Origin: Youxingia wuxianensis
Lineage (GTDB): Bacteria > Bacillota > Clostridia > Oscillospirales > Ruminococcaceae
Assembly: GCF_014385085.1 (NCBI RefSeq)
Contig: NZ_JACRTD010000006.1
Span: 124,001-188,000, forward strand
Direction of reading: 5' to 3'
DNA: 64,000 nt
Made by a program: the position numbers and the translations under genes. Each line of letters starts with the position of its first letter. Positions within the stretch are counted from its first letter, which is position 1. A model generated the notes under the pieces. That model saw only the letters and a program-made list of their open reading frames with translations. It was not told the origin of the DNA and did no database searches. Positions 23,827-32,576 of the stretch are shown in pieces.

Positions 23827-25095
23827 ATGGCATCATACAGGCCGCGTAAAAACAAGTTCGGGCAAATTATCAGTTATGAAATCAGGGTTAGCCGGGGATA
23901 TGACCCAGTAACCCGCAAAGCTCTAAAGCCCTACACAATGACATGGAAAGTCCCGGACGGATGGAGCAAAAACAGGATAGAGCGGGAATTAAACAAGGTT
24001 GTCGCAGAATTTGAAGCCGCTTGCAAGCGCGCGGAGATTTTAACACGGGAGGAACGGAAAGCCCAAGCCATTGACAGAGTAGAACAGGCAAAGCGGGAAC
24101 AGGCAGAGCAGGAACGCAAGCCCACATTTACCCGGTATATAGAAATGTATATTAAAGAGAAAGCGGCATTTGCACCCGGCACACTGGAAAATTACCGCAC
24201 AGCATTACAACGCGCTGCCGCCGTTTTCGGTGATATGAAGATGGCGGACATTACAAATTTAACTGTAAAGCAGTATATCAACGATTTACAAACCAGCGGA
24301 AAGAACCAACTCAACGGCAAGCCATTAGCCCACAAAACAATATTAAAACACTATATTGTTTTACACGCACTTTTTGAAAATGCCGTTGAAAATCAGGTGA
24401 TAGCGGTTAGCCCAATGCAGAACATGAAACGCCCAAAGCCGCGAAAGGACGAAACGCCAAAAGAACCAGTTGTTTATACTGAAAGTGAAGTCCAATATAT
24501 TTACAGGTGCTTAGATAATGAGCCGCTAAAGTGGAAAGCGTTTATCATGTTTGCTATTGATAGCGGTTGCCGCCGCGGTGAGATTATCGGCTTGAAATGG
24601 TCTGAAATTGATTTTAAAACCGGAAAAGTCAACATTTGCCGCAATGCCCAATACACAGCCGGAAAAGGCACTTACATCAGCACCACGAAAAATAGGAAAA
24701 ACCGGGTGATCTACCTAAATCGTCCCGTTTTGACAGTATTGGCAGAATGGAAACAGCAACAGGCGCTTTTGCATTTCGGGCAAGGCATACCGTTAAACGG
24801 TTTCTGCTTCACTCAGGACAACGGCGAAATGATGAACCCACAAGCCCCTACATCCTATTTATCCCGGTTCGGAAAGAAATATAATTTGCCGGGGATTCAC
24901 CCCCACGCCCTACGCCATACAATGGCTACGCTTTCCATCGCCAACGGAGCCGATATTGTGAGCGTTAGTGAAAAATTAGGACATGCTGAACCGTCAATAA
25001 CGCTAAACGTTTACAGTCATGCCAACGAGGAAGCCCAACGGCGAGCCAACGAAGCTTTAGCACAAGCTATTTACAAAAACCAGAAACAAGCATAA
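23827..25095 (+). CDS. int: Tyrosine-type site-specific integrase
   Basis: The 422-aa recombinase has an N-terminal AP2-like/arm-binding region (MASYRPRKNKFGQIISYEIR), a core-binding domain (about 120-220) and a catalytic domain with Arg in GCRRGEIIGLKW, HPHALRHTMATL, KLGHAEPSIT and the nucleophile Tyr in NVYSH. I choose the ATG at 23827 behind AAAGGAG; the longer frame starts inside the preceding gene. It would integrate and excise the small element. Confidence 0.9.
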   Translation: MASYRPRKNKFGQIISYEIRVSRGYDPVTRKALKPYTMTWKVPDGWSKNRIERELNKVVAEFEAACKRAEILTREERKAQAIDRVEQAKREQAEQERKPTFTRYIEMYIKEKAAFAPGTLENYRTALQRAAAVFGDMKMADITNLTVKQYINDLQTSGKNQLNGKPLAHKTILKHYIVLHALFENAVENQVIAVSPMQNMKRPKPRKDETPKEPVVYTESEVQYIYRCLDNEPLKWKAFIMFAIDSGCRRGEIIGLKWSEIDFKTGKVNICRNAQYTAGKGTYISTTKNRKNRVIYLNRPVLTVLAEWKQQQALLHFGQGIPLNGFCFTQDNGEMMNPQAPTSYLSRFGKKYNLPGIHPHALRHTMATLSIANGADIVSVSEKLGHAEPSITLNVYSHANEEAQRRANEALAQAIYKNQKQA

Positions 25096-25116
25096 AATAA
25101 AAGGAGATAACCACAT

Positions 25117-25305
25117 ATGAACAGCGTTTTACATTTAGAAGATACCGCATTGAGATTGAAAGCCCTTGTAACCGTTATGAGCGCAACAGACAGCGACAAT
25201 GAACAGGCATTGCAGGAAATGCCAATTGTAGCGGGTATAGCGTCAGAAATGGCAGAGCGGTTATATTGTGCAATCGCAGACGCAAAAGCGCAGGAGGTAA
25301 GATAA
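25117..25305 (+). CDS. Small protein, 62 aa, function unknown
   Basis: The ATG follows AAAGGAGATAACCACAT. The protein is helical and Ala/Glu-rich (MNSVLHLEDTALRLKALVTV) with no motif I recognise. It sits 21 bases after the integrase and just ahead of a hydrophobic micropeptide, so all three are probably cotranscribed. Confidence 0.55.
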   Translation: MNSVLHLEDTALRLKALVTVMSATDSDNEQALQEMPIVAGIASEMAERLYCAIADAKAQEVR

Positions 25306-25306
25306 T

Positions 25307-25378
25307 ATGTTATTTTGGATATGCCTGTTGATTTTTCCGTTTATGCTATTAGCAGAGTTATTGAAGCGGAATAAGTAA
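25307..25378 (+). CDS. Hydrophobic 23-residue micropeptide
   Basis: GGAGG lies within the end of the previous gene and ATG 25307 follows it by nine bases; the frame MLFWICLLIFPFMLLAELLK then RNK ends at 25378, nine bases before a strong terminator. The peptide is one membrane helix with a basic C-terminus. Confidence 0.5.
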   Translation: MLFWICLLIFPFMLLAELLKRNK

Positions 25379-25386
25379 GACAAGAG

Positions 25387-25417
25387 CCGCCCGGATTCGT
25401 CTGGGTGGTTTTTCTTT
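25387..25417 (+). terminator. Rho-independent terminator with UUCG loop
   Basis: CCGCCCGGA pairs with TCTGGGTGG (with G-T pairs) around the loop TTCG, followed by TTTTTCTTT. It ends the integrase operon. Confidence 0.8.
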
Positions 25418-25452
25418 GCGCAGTGCATTTATTTTCCGACCAAAAAGAAATT

Positions 25453-25538
25453 GATATACAAAGCGGTTGTAACTGAATTAAGGTGGCTTTGTAACAGTCG
25501 TAGCGGACCCGATTAGTTACGCAGATACTTTGTATATC
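25453..25538. other. Inverted repeats at the element end (possible integrase arm sites)
   Basis: GATATACAAAG (25453-25463) recurs inverted at 25528-25538, and the unit GTAACT/GTAAC occurs several times between 25468 and 25611. Such repeated short motifs beside an integrase gene are typical arm or core binding sites. The rest of 25379-25911 holds no gene. Confidence 0.4.
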
Positions 25539-25700
25539 TTGTCATAGATTGCCGTATCTTATTATATCTTACACAAAATCGCATTTGTAACTAAGTAACT
25601 GCTGTAACTGCCGTTTTTATAAGAAGCATGTAAAAAATATTATAACGCTCTATTTTTAGTTGCCTAATGGGTTTTTAATGGGTTTTATTCATATATAGGG

Positions 25701-25724
25701 AAAAGAAAAAGCCTGTAAACAGGC
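25701..25724 (-). terminator. Terminator for the leftward integrase gene
   Basis: On the minus strand GCCTG-TTTA-CAGGC is followed by TTTTTCTTTT. A wider repeat AAGCCTGTA (25709-25717)/TACAGGCTT (25740-25748) encloses it. Confidence 0.65.
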
Positions 25725-25911
25725 GAAAAACCGCATGAATACAGGCTTGTTGATTGTATTGTAATTATCTCTTGGAAAACTGAGGAGCGCGGCGGGCTGC
25801 TTTGAGTCCGTACTTCAATCGTCTGAGCGATGATTTTCCTTGATATTCCGGGCTTTTTTGAGCCTCGGCCCCTCGGTTGTCCTATTCCTTAACCCAAAAA
25901 ACAGGCCACTT

Positions 25912-27123
25912 TTACGAGGGGACAGCTTGATGAAATGCAGAATTTACTACATCGAATAGCTGTTCTGGTTTATTATACTTTACTCTTGCATAGATGTCCA
26001 TAGTTGTCTTGCTGTTCTCATGTCCGGCAAGGTACTGGACCGTCTTGGGGTCAACACCTGCATACAGAAGATTGGTGATGTAGGTATGCCGCAGCAGGTG
26101 CGGTGTCACATCGAAGTCCAGGCTATACACAATGTTGGGATTGTTTTTCTGATGTCCTCCCAGACTCGGCTGAACAGTGTACTTGATGCTCTGTCCGTTC
26201 ACATACTTATAATAGGTACGCTCCTTGGTAGACCGAACAACGATGTACTGCCAGACACGTTTGAACTGCGAATATGACAAGGGCTGTCCCTCACTATCGG
26301 CAATCACATATTCCGATTTGGAGGCAGCCTTGGCTTCCCGCAGACAATTCACAAGGCATTTGGGAATGGGAATATCCCTTCTTGCTGCTTTCGTCTTAAG
26401 CGTTGTAGAGATAACCGGTCTGTTATGCTCTGATCGCCATGCGCGCCGCACAGAGATATATGGAGTGGGTGCATCGAGGAACACACAATCCCATTGCAAG
26501 GCGAGAGCTTCTTCTCGGCGCAGACCGGCATATAAGCCGATCATGGTAAACAGATACGGCGGAAGTCCTTTGACGGTTTCCAGCAGCACTTCCACCTGCT
26601 GGTCTGTCAGCGAATCTTTCTTTTGGGTCGGTTTCCCTCCTTTTGCCGAAATCCCCTCACACGGATTGTATTCCAGCAACTGGCTCCGCTCTGCCGAGTA
26701 AAAAATGCACTTGAGGAGCATATTCACCGTATTGTGCAGGCTCTCGGACTTATTGGACAATGGGATCAGCGCCAGACGAATATCATCCGCTGTTACTTCC
26801 TCCATATACATATCTCCCAAAGGCTTGATAATGTAGTTCTTCATATTGGAGGCGTAGCCCTTCAGTGTAGCCGGCGACACTTTTGCGGATTGCATCAACA
26901 GCCACTTCTCACAATACTCGGCCACAGTAGGATGCTCCCGGTGGAAGATGATCTCCGCTACCTGGCGTCTCGCCTCCTGCTCTTTATCGTACAGTTCCTC
27001 GCAGGTAGTCCCATACAAGCTCACCTGCTTGCCGTCTGCGTCCAGAATCCGGGTTCTGTAATACAGGACACCCTTTCGTGTGACGGTTCCATATTGAGGT
27101 ATGTTTTTTTTCTTCTTTGCCAT
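25912..27123 (-). CDS. int: Tyrosine integrase, first of a tandem pair
   Basis: The 403-aa protein shows GLRREEALALQW, TPHLLRHTYITNLL, YLAGHENSKT and Tyr in MDIYA, the catalytic set of Tn916/Tn1549-type integrases, and starts MAKKKKNIPQYGTV. The start at 27123 follows AAAGGAAATTAATT. It is about half identical by eye to the second integrase (27269-28480) and separated from it by a strong terminator. It is the gene nearest the left end of the ICE. Confidence 0.88.
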   Translation of the reverse strand: MAKKKKNIPQYGTVTRKGVLYYRTRILDADGKQVSLYGTTCEELYDKEQEARRQVAEIIFHREHPTVAEYCEKWLLMQSAKVSPATLKGYASNMKNYIIKPLGDMYMEEVTADDIRLALIPLSNKSESLHNTVNMLLKCIFYSAERSQLLEYNPCEGISAKGGKPTQKKDSLTDQQVEVLLETVKGLPPYLFTMIGLYAGLRREEALALQWDCVFLDAPTPYISVRRAWRSEHNRPVISTTLKTKAARRDIPIPKCLVNCLREAKAASKSEYVIADSEGQPLSYSQFKRVWQYIVVRSTKERTYYKYVNGQSIKYTVQPSLGGHQKNNPNIVYSLDFDVTPHLLRHTYITNLLYAGVDPKTVQYLAGHENSKTTMDIYARVKYNKPEQLFDVVNSAFHQAVPS

Positions 27124-27205
27124 AATTAATTTCCTTTCTCGCGTGGTGATGTATCTACACCTCCTTTTTATCAGAGATTTCAAATTGAATCAAAGATACG
27201 GCCAA

Positions 27206-27243
27206 GGAAAAACTAAGAGCGAGACATCCTTGTCTCGCTCTTA
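27206..27243 (-). terminator. Rho-independent terminator between the two integrases
   Basis: A 13-bp perfect stem (27214-27226 with 27231-27243) and loop TCCT is followed on the minus strand by GTTTTTCC. It should stop transcription from the second integrase before the first. Confidence 0.8.
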
Positions 27244-27268
27244 CTTCATTTTCTGAATTGTTCGGAAC

Positions 27269-28480
27269 TTACACAGCGTCCCATAAGTCAAAGGCACAGC
27301 CCATTGCTTTGACAAGATCATCCGGCCTGTTGTATTTGACCTTTGCGTAAATGTCCATCGTGATTTTGCTGCTTTCATGGCCCGCCAAATATTGTACCGT
27401 TTTGGGGTCCACCGAAGAATGAATCAGATTGGTGATGTAGGTGTGCCGCAGCTGATGCGGTGTCACTTCAAAATCCAGGCTATATACCACATGGCCGTTA
27501 TTCCTGGCTTTTTCTCCAAGTTTCGGGTAAAGCATATATTTTACATACTTTCCGTCCACAAGTTTTCTGGCCATTCTCGGCTTTGCAGTCCGCGTCACAA
27601 TATACTGCCACAGCCGCTTAAACTGTGTATAGGATAGCGGATCACCGTCCCGATTGGCAATCACATAATCCGAAGTGGATTTTTTCTTTGCATCTTTCAG
27701 ACATTCAACCAGACAGACCGGGAGAGGAATGTTTCTTTGTGCCGCTTTGGTCTTTAGCTCGGTAAGAATGACCGGCCTGTTATGTTCTGTGTGCCATGCC
27801 CGCCGTACCGTTAAGTACGGAGCCTCTGCATCCAGATACACAGAATCCCATTGCAGCGCCAGGATTTCTTCCCGGCGCAGACCGGCATATAAACCGATCA
27901 TCACAAATACATAGGGCGGCAAATCCCGGATCGTGTCCAAAAGCCGCTCAACCTGTTCATCCGTCAATGCCTGTCTTTCTTCCTGGGGAACTCCTCCCTT
28001 TGCATCCAGGTATATGGTCGGGTCCTCGTCAATCACATGGCTCTCCTTGGCCGCCCGGAAAATGGACTTGCAGAGAATCACCACAGACTTATAAACCGAA
28101 GCCGACTTCTTGGAAACAGGTACGAGGGCAAGTTGGATGTCATCCAGGGATACATCAGCCATTCTCTTGTCTCCCAGCCCTCCAATAATGTGCCGCCGCA
28201 CCTTAGAGGTATAATCTGTCAAGGTGGTGGCCCGAACATGGACGGACTGCATCAGTAGCCACTTCTCACAGTACTCAGCAACCGTAGGCGATCTTCGACG
28301 AAACGTAGTACTGTCAATCTGCTCTAACGCCTCCAGTTCCTTGTCATAAAGCTTTTCGGGCGTCTTTGCATAAAGCGCCACTCTGTTTCCATCCGAATCT
28401 TCGACTCTGGTTCTATAATATTCAATGCCGTTAAGCACGACCGTACCATATTGAGGAATTGCCCTTTTTCTTTTTGCCAA
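27269..28480 (-). CDS. int: Tyrosine integrase, second of a tandem pair
   Basis: The 403-aa protein carries GLRREEILALQW, TPHQLRHTYITNLI, YLAGHESSKI and Tyr in MDIYA. TTG 28480 is chosen because GGAGG ends eight bases upstream; the in-frame GTG at 28489 overlaps that motif. It directly follows the excisionase gene, as int does in Tn1549, so this copy is probably the one native to the ICE. Confidence 0.88.
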   Translation of the reverse strand: MAKRKRAIPQYGTVVLNGIEYYRTRVEDSDGNRVALYAKTPEKLYDKELEALEQIDSTTFRRRSPTVAEYCEKWLLMQSVHVRATTLTDYTSKVRRHIIGGLGDKRMADVSLDDIQLALVPVSKKSASVYKSVVILCKSIFRAAKESHVIDEDPTIYLDAKGGVPQEERQALTDEQVERLLDTIRDLPPYVFVMIGLYAGLRREEILALQWDSVYLDAEAPYLTVRRAWHTEHNRPVILTELKTKAAQRNIPLPVCLVECLKDAKKKSTSDYVIANRDGDPLSYTQFKRLWQYIVTRTAKPRMARKLVDGKYVKYMLYPKLGEKARNNGHVVYSLDFEVTPHQLRHTYITNLIHSSVDPKTVQYLAGHESSKITMDIYAKVKYNRPDDLVKAMGCAFDLWDAV

Positions 28481-28564
28481 TTCCGTCACCTCCTAAGAAT
28501 AATGTCCAGCGCTGTACCTTTGTTTTATCAGACATATTAGGTTCCAGCAAGGATACGGAACAGC

Positions 28565-28795
28565 TCAAGCTCGGACACTTCGCAGCTTGCGGTATGTAGC
28601 GCTTTTTTCCACTGGCTTTGCACGATGGGTGCATTTTGCGATATACTCCTGAAGGCCAGCATCTGTAAAGTACACGCAACCATTTTGCACATACTGAACA
28701 TAGGAAATTAGCCCACTGTTTCGAGCTGCATCCAAAGTGGCAATGCTAATCCCCAGTAATTTGGCAGCCTCTTTCCGCGAAATCAATTTTTCCAT
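28565..28795 (-). CDS. xis: Excisionase-type helix-turn-helix protein
   Basis: This 76-aa protein begins MEKLISRKEAAKLLGISIAT, the MerR-like winged helix of the excisionase (HTH_17) family, followed by a short basic tail. It would bend the element end and direct the integrase towards excision. The ATG is seven bases after AAAGGGGG. It lies between the sigma factor leader and the integrase gene, the usual place in this ICE group. Confidence 0.8.
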   Translation of the reverse strand: MEKLISRKEAAKLLGISIATLDAARNSGLISYVQYVQNGCVYFTDAGLQEYIAKCTHRAKPVEKSATYRKLRSVRA

Positions 28796-29271
28796 AGGTG
28801 GTCCCCCTTTCTGTCAAAGATGTGGTTGTTGCTTTCAAAATCACATGAATGCGCTGGCAACCGAAGCTGCCAGCGCATGGTATCTGACTTTGAAAAATTT
28901 ACTCGCCACATTTGCCACGCACCCCTGGCGATGGGGACATTCCGGTCTCCGCTGGCGCGGCTGTCATAACTCCACAGCGTCGTTTTACTCGTGCGCCGCA
29001 GAGTTCCCCCCAAGTCTTTAGGAGGCCGTGAGGAAGTATCTTTAACCCCTATGCAGTCATCGCGCCCTGAAATGCCACTTTCGGGTATCAGGCTGACGTG
29101 GATCGCTCGGAACAGTCCTATTCATCACCTCCTGGGGCTGTCCATCTTCGCGGCGTGCCTGATTCGCTCGTACATAGGTTATGTACCGGAAATGCCGTCT
29201 ATGAAATTGTCAAGCTCCACATTGGGAGAATGTTCTTCCCTCAATGGGTAGGCACTGATACGCTTCATTTG
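28796..29271 (-). other. 476-base leader between sigma factor and excisionase
   Basis: No full gene is visible. On the minus strand there are short frames (a 29-codon frame at 29179-29268 starting MKRISAYPLREEHSPNVELD, and YVRANQARREDGQPQEVMNR ending at about 29038, in a shifted frame), an AGGAGGTGATGA motif, and an 11-bp perfect hairpin (28849-28859 with 28868-28878) about 50 bases before the excisionase start. It may be a regulatory leader or a small decayed gene. Confidence 0.4.
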
Positions 29272-29742
29272 TTAAGTGTTATTCAAAAATTTTTTTATTT
29301 TTTTAAATCTTTGTGCAACAGCACTTCTGGAACAATGCCAAAGACGTGCTACATCAATTTGACGATAACCATCCACAAAAAGTAATGTCAATAGCTCCAA
29401 ATCTTTCTTCGACAGCTTCTTCAATCTCAACAGTAGTTGTTCGTTTTCCACCGAAGCCAACCATCCATATCGCGTTTGATCAATCTTATCAACATCCCAT
29501 TGATAAGATAACGATGCAAACTTTCGGAACAGCTGTGATTGACCACATACTTCATCATATTGTTCACAAGGTATTGGTTGCGTATGGTTTTGAAAAACCC
29601 TTTGACTGCAAAACCATGCCCAGTCATATTCTTTCATGGCAGCAATCTGTTCTTCGCTCATCCCTGCATCACAATACTCAACTTCTAAACGCTTCCATCT
29701 ACTATCAAACTTCTTTTTCTCATATCCATAATTAAATCCCAT
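29272..29742 (-). CDS. Sigma-70-like regulator of the ICE
   Basis: The 156-aa protein ends with a region-4-like helix-turn-helix (KDLELLTLLFVDGYRQIDVA, RLWHCSRSAVAQRFKK). Its N-terminal part (WFCSQRVFQNHTQPIPCEQY) is that of the small sigma-like protein encoded ahead of xis-int in Tn1549-type elements, where it is thought to switch on excision genes. The ATG follows AGGAGG. A bidirectional terminator separates it from the bacitracin cargo upstream. Confidence 0.75.
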   Translation of the reverse strand: MGFNYGYEKKKFDSRWKRLEVEYCDAGMSEEQIAAMKEYDWAWFCSQRVFQNHTQPIPCEQYDEVCGQSQLFRKFASLSYQWDVDKIDQTRYGWLASVENEQLLLRLKKLSKKDLELLTLLFVDGYRQIDVARLWHCSRSAVAQRFKKIKKFLNNT

Positions 29743-29845
29743 TATTAACCTCCTGTAGATTCAATTTGCAAAATTCACCATGCAAACTAAAATCAGGAGG
29801 AGATCGACAACGAGAATCTCTGGGTTGTTTTCCATCCCCAGAAAC

Positions 29846-29884
29846 AAAAATGCCAGCTGATCTTAAGGACCAGCTGGCATTTTT
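29846..29884. terminator. Bidirectional terminator after the bacitracin operon
   Basis: AAAAATGCCAGCTG (29846-29859) is exactly complementary to 29871-29884. T runs occur on both strands, so it stops both the bcr transcript and any opposing one. Confidence 0.85.
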
Positions 29885-29909
29885 ATTCGCGCACAAAGAA
29901 AACGCATTA

Positions 29910-30737
29910 TTAAGATTTTATAAGTACAACAAGTATACCAAGCACAATTCGATACCAACCAAACACCTTAAAATCATGTTTTTTGATAAAGTTCATTAGG
30001 AATTTAATTACTAAGACAGATACCGCAAATGCCACAGCCATACCGAGAACAAGAGCGAGCAGTTCTGCACTTGTAAATTCAAACCCGAATTTTAACAGCT
30101 TAAAAGCACTTGCTCCAAGCATAGTAGGTACTGCGAGGAAAAAAGTAAACTCTGCTGCTGCCACTCGTGAAACTCCTATGAGTAAAGCACCTATAATCGT
30201 TGCTCCCGACCGTGATGTGCCGGGTATAAGTGATAACACTTGAAATGCCCCTATCAAGATTGCTGTTTTATAGCTGATGTCAGAAAGTGCCATAGTAGTA
30301 GGAGTACGCTTTTTATTCCAATTTTCTATGAGAATGAATAACAAACCATAAAAGATTAACATGATTGAAATCACAATGGGGGTTTGGAGGTAAGCATCCA
30401 AATAATCATCAAATAGAATCCCCATAATAGCTGACGGTACACAAGCTACCGCAACCTTGAACCACAACGAGAAAGTATCCTTTTTAACAATTGACTGTGC
30501 TTTGTTCTTAAATTGAAAGGGAAACATCTTGTTCCAAAACATTACAACCACTGCGAGTATAGCTCCAAGTTGAATAACAACAAAAAACATTTCTTTAAAT
30601 GCTTCGCTCATATTAAGTGTGATAAATTCGTCCACAAGAATCATATGTCCTGTGCTGCTGATAGGTAGCCACTCAGTAATACCCTCAACAATTCCAAGAA
30701 AAATAACTTTTAAAATTTCTATAAAATCAAGTACCAT
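29910..30737 (-). CDS. bcrD: Undecaprenyl-diphosphatase, bacitracin resistance (BcrD/UppP)
   Basis: The 275-aa membrane enzyme has the BacA/UppP motifs [16 protein letters not shown] and [10 protein letters not shown] with about seven membrane segments. It dephosphorylates undecaprenyl pyrophosphate, the target that bacitracin sequesters. It is the third gene of bcrABD; its ATG overlaps the TAA of bcrB (TAATG) and AAAGGAGG lies in the end of bcrB. Confidence 0.92.
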   Translation of the reverse strand: MVLDFIEILKVIFLGIVEGITEWLPISSTGHMILVDEFITLNMSEAFKEMFFVVIQLGAILAVVVMFWNKMFPFQFKNKAQSIVKKDTFSLWFKVAVACVPSAIMGILFDDYLDAYLQTPIVISIMLIFYGLLFILIENWNKKRTPTTMALSDISYKTAILIGAFQVLSLIPGTSRSGATIIGALLIGVSRVAAAEFTFFLAVPTMLGASAFKLLKFGFEFTSAELLALVLGMAVAFAVSVLVIKFLMNFIKKHDFKVFGWYRIVLGILVVLIKS

Positions 30738-31486
30738 TATTTCAAATCCTCCTTTTTAAAATGATGAAAGGTCATAAGAAAACCAACTGCTGATACAAGA
30801 ATAATAATAGATACAGACAGCAGTGTAGGATAGCCGGTACTCTGAAGTTTACCCTGCACCAAGAAATAGGTGGCTGTCCACGGATACAACGCTCCCCATT
30901 CTTGATTTGAAAGTGCGGCACTTCCCATGACAATCACGGCAGAGCCAATCATCGGGGCGACAAATCCTTTTGTTTTCATAGCAACAAACACAAAAGGAGA
31001 AACTGTTAAAAACATCAGGATACTGCCAAACAAAAACTTGGGGAGCCATACTATTGCCACTAGTAAGCTATATCCCTCCAATGTAAAGACAGCGTCATAT
31101 AGCCCACAAACGATAAATATACCTGCCCATGTTACAAGGGTTAGCATAACAATCCAAAGAAGCAGGGTGCAAAATTTTCCAATTAATAGTTTTGTCCTTG
31201 AAATGGGTATGGGCAATATGGTTTTGAGGGTGCTTTCTGTGTACTCTCTGCTAAACAAGTAAGCTGCAATTGCCACATATATCATAATGTTTACCAGCAG
31301 CATGATATACAGTACACTGTCGCTGTATATGTCAGACAAGGTAAAGATAATCTCCGGCTTATCAAAATGTGTTTGCAAGGCTTCTATTAACATCAAAAGT
31401 GGGGTAGATAATACCCCTGCCACACTAATTAGCACCATTTTTGAACGCTTTAGTTTTAATAATTCACAAGAAATAAGATTAAGCAA
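30737..31486 (-). CDS. bcrB: Bacitracin ABC transporter permease BcrB
   Basis: The 249-aa protein has about six membrane helices of the ABC-2 type and starts [20 protein letters not shown] at a TTG (31486) eight bases after GGAGG; the earlier TTG at 31501 is part of that motif's codon run. It overlaps the end of bcrA by eight bases. Together with BcrA it removes bacitracin from its membrane target. Confidence 0.88.
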   Translation of the reverse strand: MLNLISCELLKLKRSKMVLISVAGVLSTPLLMLIEALQTHFDKPEIIFTLSDIYSDSVLYIMLLVNIMIYVAIAAYLFSREYTESTLKTILPIPISRTKLLIGKFCTLLLWIVMLTLVTWAGIFIVCGLYDAVFTLEGYSLLVAIVWLPKFLFGSILMFLTVSPFVFVAMKTKGFVAPMIGSAVIVMGSAALSNQEWGALYPWTATYFLVQGKLQSTGYPTLLSVSIIILVSAVGFLMTFHHFKKEDLK

Positions 31487-32396
31487 TACCGCCACCTCCA
31501 ATCAGTTTAGAAAAGTAGTCCTCTAAGTTTTCCTCACTATCATTTATCCTTGTCACGAGCAGTCCATTTCGTGCAAATTCTCGATTGATTTCTCCAACAC
31601 TTTGGCTAAAGTCATAAATTCTCACCGTACCGTCCTGCACTGTAAAATCCGTCATGTGGTAGTGGTTTTCTAAAATCTTTCCGGCTATCTCACTGTCAGA
31701 TAAATCAAATTGAATGTATTTTCGATTCCTTTTGTGAAGCTCGGATATATTCACTTCCTCTACTAAATGCCCCTCGTGCATAACGCCGATAATATCTGCT
31801 ATCTGTTCAATCTCGCTTAAAACATGGCTTGAGATAAAAATGGTAATGCCATGATTGTGACTAAGTTCAGATAAAAATGAGCGTATTTCAACTATTCCAA
31901 TGGGGTCAAGTCCGTTAATCGGTTCGTCAAGTATTAAAAGCTCCGGCTCGTGCATAATGGCGGCGGCAATACCAAGCCGTTGCTTCATTCCGAGGGAATA
32001 ATCGGAAAAGACTTTTCTTTTCTCCTTATGCAGCCCCACAACTTCAAGAGCTTTTTCTACTCCACTTTTAGATACTCCCCCTCGCAGTTTAGCGAGAATT
32101 TGCAAATTCTCATACCCTGTTAAATTACTGTAAAATCCCGGTGTTTCGATAATAGAGCCTACTTTGCTATAAAGGGTATGGATATTTTCCTTATAGTTTG
32201 TGCCAAACAAGCGTACCGTTCCCTCCGTTGGGAAAGCAAGCTGCAACATCATTTTCATTGCTGTGGTTTTGCCTGCTCCGTTTCTGCCGAGCAAACCATA
32301 AATTTTGCCCTTTGGCACATGAAGATTTACCTTATCGACAACGGTGGCTGTTCCGTATCGCTTCGTAAGATTTTCTGTTTCAATGATATAATCCAT
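31479..32396 (-). CDS. bcrA: Bacitracin ABC transporter ATPase BcrA
   Basis: The 305-aa ATPase has Walker [10 protein letters not shown], signature [10 protein letters not shown], Walker [13 protein letters not shown] and the extra C-terminal domain of drug-export ATPases. ATG 32396 follows AAAGGAG; the frame extends upstream without a ribosome binding site. It is the first gene of bcrABD, under a promoter flanked by BcrR sites. Confidence 0.9.
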   Translation of the reverse strand: MDYIIETENLTKRYGTATVVDKVNLHVPKGKIYGLLGRNGAGKTTAMKMMLQLAFPTEGTVRLFGTNYKENIHTLYSKVGSIIETPGFYSNLTGYENLQILAKLRGGVSKSGVEKALEVVGLHKEKRKVFSDYSLGMKQRLGIAAAIMHEPELLILDEPINGLDPIGIVEIRSFLSELSHNHGITIFISSHVLSEIEQIADIIGVMHEGHLVEEVNISELHKRNRKYIQFDLSDSEIAGKILENHYHMTDFTVQDGTVRIYDFSQSVGEINREFARNGLLVTRINDSEENLEDYFSKLIGGGGIA

Positions 32397-32450
32397 ATTT
32401 GATTCTCCTTTCCGTGGGTTGCTGTTCTTGTTTTCGCTGACCACAATCTT

Positions 32451-32479
32451 ATTATCCACGAGTATTGCATAGAAGCCAA
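32451..32479 (-). promoter_or_regulatory. Promoter of bcrABD
   Basis: TTGGCT (32474-32479), 17 bases, GATAAT (32451-32456) on the minus strand. The nearer BcrR site ends about 21 bases upstream of the -35 box, a position suited to activation. Confidence 0.65.
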
Positions 32480-32500
32480 GAAATCTACCGTCACAATGCC

Positions 32501-32547
32501 GACACAATAGATGTCAGCACGAAAAAAGCTCCGACACTTATCGTGTC
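32501..32547. promoter_or_regulatory. Two BcrR binding sites, GACA-N7-TGTC
   Basis: GACACAATAGATGTC (32501-32515) and GACACTTATCGTGTC (32533-32547) both match exactly the inverted repeat bound by BcrR in Enterococcus faecalis. The second copy doubles as the core of the bcrR terminator stem. Confidence 0.85.
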
Positions 32548-32552
32548 AGAGC
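32522..32552 (-). terminator. Terminator of bcrR
   Basis: GCTC-GACAC pairs with GTGTC-GAGC across one mismatch and the minus-strand side is followed by TTTTTTC. It separates bcrR from bcrABD. Confidence 0.75.
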
Positions 32553-32576
32553 CTATTTTAAAGGGTTTATGGCATT

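Larger units (their letters stand above)
21188..25700. mobile_element. Small integrative element with tyrosine integrase
   Basis: The stretch from the truncated gene at 21188 to the repeats after 25378 holds a Fic protein, an XRE repressor, four small ORFs, an integrase and a micropeptide, on both strands, with no host-type gene. It begins inside an IS1182-like transposase. It has no relaxase of its own. The exact ends are not defined; the right end is probably in 25440-25700. Confidence 0.5.

Noticed and set aside
25009..25016. TAAACGTTT core inside the integrase gene
   Set aside because: It lies in coding sequence far from any promoter of the LacI island and is explained by chance.
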